Positions 61,648 to 64,000 of a stretch of 64,000 bases of DNA are shown one piece after another; the stretch's first letter is position 1; every line of letters begins with the position of its first letter. The notes below the pieces were generated by a model. That model was given only the letters and a program-made list of their open reading frames with translations. It was not told the origin of the DNA and did no database searches. Made by a program: the position numbers and the translations under genes. This stretch comes from Sandaracinus amylolyticus. GTDB taxonomy: Bacteria > Myxococcota_A > Polyangia > Polyangiales > Sandaracinaceae. The DNA is taken from the NCBI RefSeq assembly GCF_021631985.1, contig NZ_CP070225.1:10664001-10728000 (forward strand), given 5' to 3'.

Positions 61648-64000
61648 GTGCGTCGCGCCACCTCGTTCGCTCTCCTGCTCGGTTCGCTCTGGCTCGTCAC
61701 TGCTCATGCGTCTGCGCAGACGACCATCCCGGGCGGCAACATCATCAACCAGACCTGGACTCCAGCGGGCAGTCCCTACCGCGTCAACGGCGACATCATC
61801 GTCCCCGCCGGATCGACGCTGACGATCCAGCCCGGCGTGGTGATCGAGGCGTCGACGAGCGACGGGCTCGGCTCGGGCAGCGACGTGAACGAGGTCGAGA
61901 TCATCGTGCGCGGCTCGCTGCGCGCGGTCGGCAGCGCGGCGCAGCCGATCACGATCCGCAGCACCGGGACCGGGGCGAGCCAGTGGTGGGGCATCTCGGT
62001 CGAGAGCGGCGCGACCGAGGCGATCTTCCAGCACGTCACGATCGAGGAAGCGCAGTACGGCGTGCGCTCGGCGGTCGCGGGCAGCGGGCTCGTGCTGAGC
62101 GACGCGACGATCTCGACGTCGGCGTACGGCGTCTTCCTCGAGGCGGGAGCGCCCGAGCTGGCGCGCGTCACGGTGCACTCGTGCGCGAACACGGGCGTGC
62201 ACGTCGCCTCGCTCGCAGGCGTCACGATCACGAGCTCGATCCTGCGCAGCAACGGCACGTACGGACTCTTCGTGCAGCACAACGGGTCGACGAGCGCGGA
62301 CACCGTGCTGCGCCAGAGCACGGTCTACGGCCACGGGACCGGCGTCTACCTCAGCACGAGCAGCGGCACGCGGACCCTCCGCGTGGTGGACAGCATCGTC
62401 AGCCACAACTCGACCGGCATCTATCGCAACAGCTCGGCCTCGACGTTCGACGTGTCGAACAGCGACGTCTGGGGCAACAGCAGCGCGAACTTCGGCGGCG
62501 TCGCGACGACGGGCAGCGGGAACATCTCGGCGAACCCACTCTACGTGAGCGCGCCCGCGAACCTGCGGATCACGTCGAACTCGCCGGCGCGCTTCGCCGC
62601 GAGCGGCGGCGGTGATCTCGGCGCGCTGCCCTACACCGGCGATGCGACCTCGGGTCTCCACGGCACGCTCTGGGCGGACACGACGCTCACCGCCGCGTTC
62701 AGCCCGTACAGCGTCGCGGGCGATCTCACGGTCGCGCCCACGGTGACGCTCACCGTCGAGCCCGGCGTGACCGTGCGCTTCGCGACGAGCGACCTGATGG
62801 GCGCCGGCGCCGACACGAACGAGACCGAGCTGCGCGTGCAGGGAGGCATCGTGGCGGTGGGCACCAGCGCGCAGCCGGTCGTCTTCGACAGCACGAGCAG
62901 CGGTGCGGGCCAGTGGTACGGCATCCGGATCACCAGCAGCGCGAGCTCGACCTTCGACTACGTCGACGTCAGCGAGGCCCAGTACGGCCTGTACCAGGAC
63001 GCATCCGCGAGCCACACGCTGCAGCACTCGACGATCCACACGTCGACGTACGGTCTCTACGTCGGCACGGGCACGCTCGTGGCGGACACCATCACCGTGC
63101 ACTCGTGCGCCACGACCGGCGTGCACGTGACCGCGGCGGCGGGCGCGACGCTGACGAACACGATCCTGCGCAGCAACGGCACGTACGGGCTCTTCGTGCA
63201 GCACAACGGGTCGACGACCGCGGACACCGTGCTGCGCCAGAGCACGGTCTACGGCCACGGGACCGGCGTGTACCTCAGCACGAGCAGCGGGACGCGCTCG
63301 GTGCGCGTCGTCGACAGCATCATCAGCCACAACTCGACGGGCATCTATCGCAACAGCTCGGCCTCGACCTTCGAGGTGTCGACCAGTGACGTGTGGGGCA
63401 ACAGCAGCGCGAACTTCGGTGGCGTCGCGACGACGGGCAGCGGCAACATCTCCGCGAACCCGCTCTACGTGAGCGCGCCCGGGAACCTGCGGATCACGTC
63501 GAATTCGCCGGCGCGCTTCGCCGCGAGCGGCGGCGGTGATCTCGGTGCGCTGCCGTACACCGGCGATGCGACCTCGGGTCTGCACGGCACGCTCTGGGTG
63601 AACACCACGCTCACCGTCGCGGGCAGCCCGTACAGCGTCGCGGGCGACCTCACGGTCGCGCCCACGGTGACGCTCACCGTCGAGCCCGGCGTGACGTTGC
63701 GCTTCGCGACGAGCGACCTGATGGGCGCCGGCGCCGACACGGACGAGACCGAGCTGCGCGTGCAGGGACGCATCGTGGCGGTGGGCACCAGCGCGCAGCC
63801 GGTCGTCTTCGACAGCACGAGCAGCGGTGCGAGCCAGTGGTACGGCATCCGGATCACGAGCAGCGCGAGCTCGACGCTCGACTACGCCGACATCAGCGAG
63901 GCGCAGTACGGCCTCTACCAGGACGCGTCGGCCACCCACACCGTGCAGCGCAGCACGATCCACACGTCGACGTACGGGCTCTACGTCGGCACGGGCGCGC
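61648..64000 (+). CDS. Secreted right-handed beta-helix protein with 308-residue repeats (partial, runs off right edge)
   Basis: The frame from a GTG at 61648 (GGAGGT five bases upstream) stays open to the window end, 784 codons. Signal peptide FALLLGSLWLVTAHASA, cleaved before QTT. The mature part is parallel beta-helix sequence, rich in Ser, Thr, Gly and Asn, with recurrent rungs such as NGTYGLFVQHNGST and GTGVYLSTSSGT (pectate-lyase-like or right-handed beta-helix repeat). It contains two complete 308-residue units and part of a third. Probably a surface or extracellular adhesin or carbohydrate-binding protein; no catalytic residues are evident. A long minus-strand frame opposite is its shadow. 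Confidence 0.8.
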   Translation, partial: MRRATSFALLLGSLWLVTAHASAQTTIPGGNIINQTWTPAGSPYRVNGDIIVPAGSTLTIQPGVVIEASTSDGLGSGSDVNEVEIIVRGSLRAVGSAAQPITIRSTGTGASQWWGISVESGATEAIFQHVTIEEAQYGVRSAVAGSGLVLSDATISTSAYGVFLEAGAPELARVTVHSCANTGVHVASLAGVTITSSILRSNGTYGLFVQHNGSTSADTVLRQSTVYGHGTGVYLSTSSGTRTLRVVDSIVSHNSTGIYRNSSASTFDVSNSDVWGNSSANFGGVATTGSGNISANPLYVSAPANLRITSNSPARFAASGGGDLGALPYTGDATSGLHGTLWADTTLTAAFSPYSVAGDLTVAPTVTLTVEPGVTVRFATSDLMGAGADTNETELRVQGGIVAVGTSAQPVVFDSTSSGAGQWYGIRITSSASSTFDYVDVSEAQYGLYQDASASHTLQHSTIHTSTYGLYVGTGTLVADTITVHSCATTGVHVTAAAGATLTNTILRSNGTYGLFVQHNGSTTADTVLRQSTVYGHGTGVYLSTSSGTRSVRVVDSIISHNSTGIYRNSSASTFEVSTSDVWGNSSANFGGVATTGSGNISANPLYVSAPGNLRITSNSPARFAASGGGDLGALPYTGDATSGLHGTLWVNTTLTVAGSPYSVAGDLTVAPTVTLTVEPGVTLRFATSDLMGAGADTDETELRVQGRIVAVGTSAQPVVFDSTSSGASQWYGIRITSSASSTLDYADISEAQYGLYQDASATHTVQRSTIHTSTYGLYVGTGA
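61717..62640 (+). repeat. 924-bp coding repeat, unit 1
   Basis: First unit of the beta-helix gene. Its second half (about 62220-62640) is nearly identical in DNA to unit 2, while its first half is clearly diverged, which points to later gene conversion or unequal crossover. Confidence 0.7.
62641..63564 (+). repeat. 924-bp coding repeat, unit 2
   Basis: Complete unit, beginning GATGCGACCTCGGGTCT. Its first half is nearly identical to unit 3 and its second half to unit 1. 924 bases equal 308 codons, so the frame is kept. Confidence 0.8.
63565..64000 (+). repeat. 924-bp coding repeat, unit 3 (cut by the edge)
   Basis: The first 436 bases of a third unit, close to unit 2 throughout, with scattered substitutions. 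The gene probably continues with more units beyond the window. Confidence 0.75.

Noticed and set aside
61579-63963. 794-codon minus-strand frame opposite the beta-helix gene
   Set aside because: Arg/His/Ala-rich, with no motif; its apparent repeats only mirror the 924-bp repeats of the plus-strand gene, which has a signal peptide and a good ribosome-binding site.

Overview
The window looks like chromosome from a very GC-rich bacterium of the Myxococcota, most probably a Sandaracinus-like member of the Polyangia. This is inferred from codon use, from several proteins ending in a MYXO-CTERM-like tail (Cys, one hydrophobic helix, run of Arg), from the many lipoproteins, and from PAS-rich and NtrC-type signalling genes. 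I see no rRNA, tRNA, CRISPR array, transposase or prophage gene. Coordinates refer to starts I chose from ribosome-binding sites, gene overlaps and family lengths; many starts are GTG.

Layout. 1-2.4 kb: edge of a membrane protein, a FUSC-type exporter, a Cys-rich lipoprotein. 2.4-10.9 kb: a nitrate assimilation locus, with a leftward four-gene operon (nirB, a Rieske/oxidoreductase-molybdopterin-fold fusion, a nasA-type nitrate reductase, a second FAD/BFD oxidoreductase) and a divergent narK-type transporter. 10.9-12.4 kb: thioesterase and divergent LysR gene around two matching palindromes. 12.4-13.3 kb: two small lipoproteins that together carry three copies of a Cys/CxxCH/poly-Pro module I do not recognise. 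13.5-16.2 kb: ECF sigma factor, FecR/TPR anti-sigma-like protein and exported protein, start-stop coupled. 16.2-30 kb: a large surface protein, DUF5996, class III aminotransferase, winged-helix protein, 3-oxoacid CoA-transferase pair, cyclophilin lipoprotein, RCC1 lipoprotein and TonB-dependent receptor.

30-38.8 kb: small genes, a degenerate 21-22 bp tandem array, PAP2 phosphatase, TcdA-like ThiF protein, a TatD gene bracketed by 96-bp inverted repeats, adenosine deaminase, and a DHH-like protein whose motifs appear in circularly permuted order. 38.9-50.4 kb: PAS hybrid kinase, HNH nuclease, coaX operon with a coiled-coil protein, secreted protein, subtilase, PcnB-type nucleotidyltransferase. 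50.7-56 kb: five-gene ABC-2 exporter in which every junction overlaps. 56-58.8 kb: NtrB/NtrC-type pair. 58.9-64 kb: MYXO-CTERM protein, pseudo-receiver protein, GAF protein, and the start of a beta-helix repeat protein with 924-bp repeats that runs off the right edge.

Working together: narK imports nitrate, NasA reduces it to nitrite with electrons probably passed by the FAD/BFD protein, and NirB reduces nitrite to ammonium with the Rieske fusion in the NirD position. The exporter, TonB receptor, MYXO-CTERM and lipoprotein genes describe a cell that invests heavily in its envelope. The best candidates for undescribed biology are the CxxCH module family, the permuted DHH protein, the Rieske fusion lacking the molybdenum-ligating Cys, and the paired hairpin repeats around tatD.
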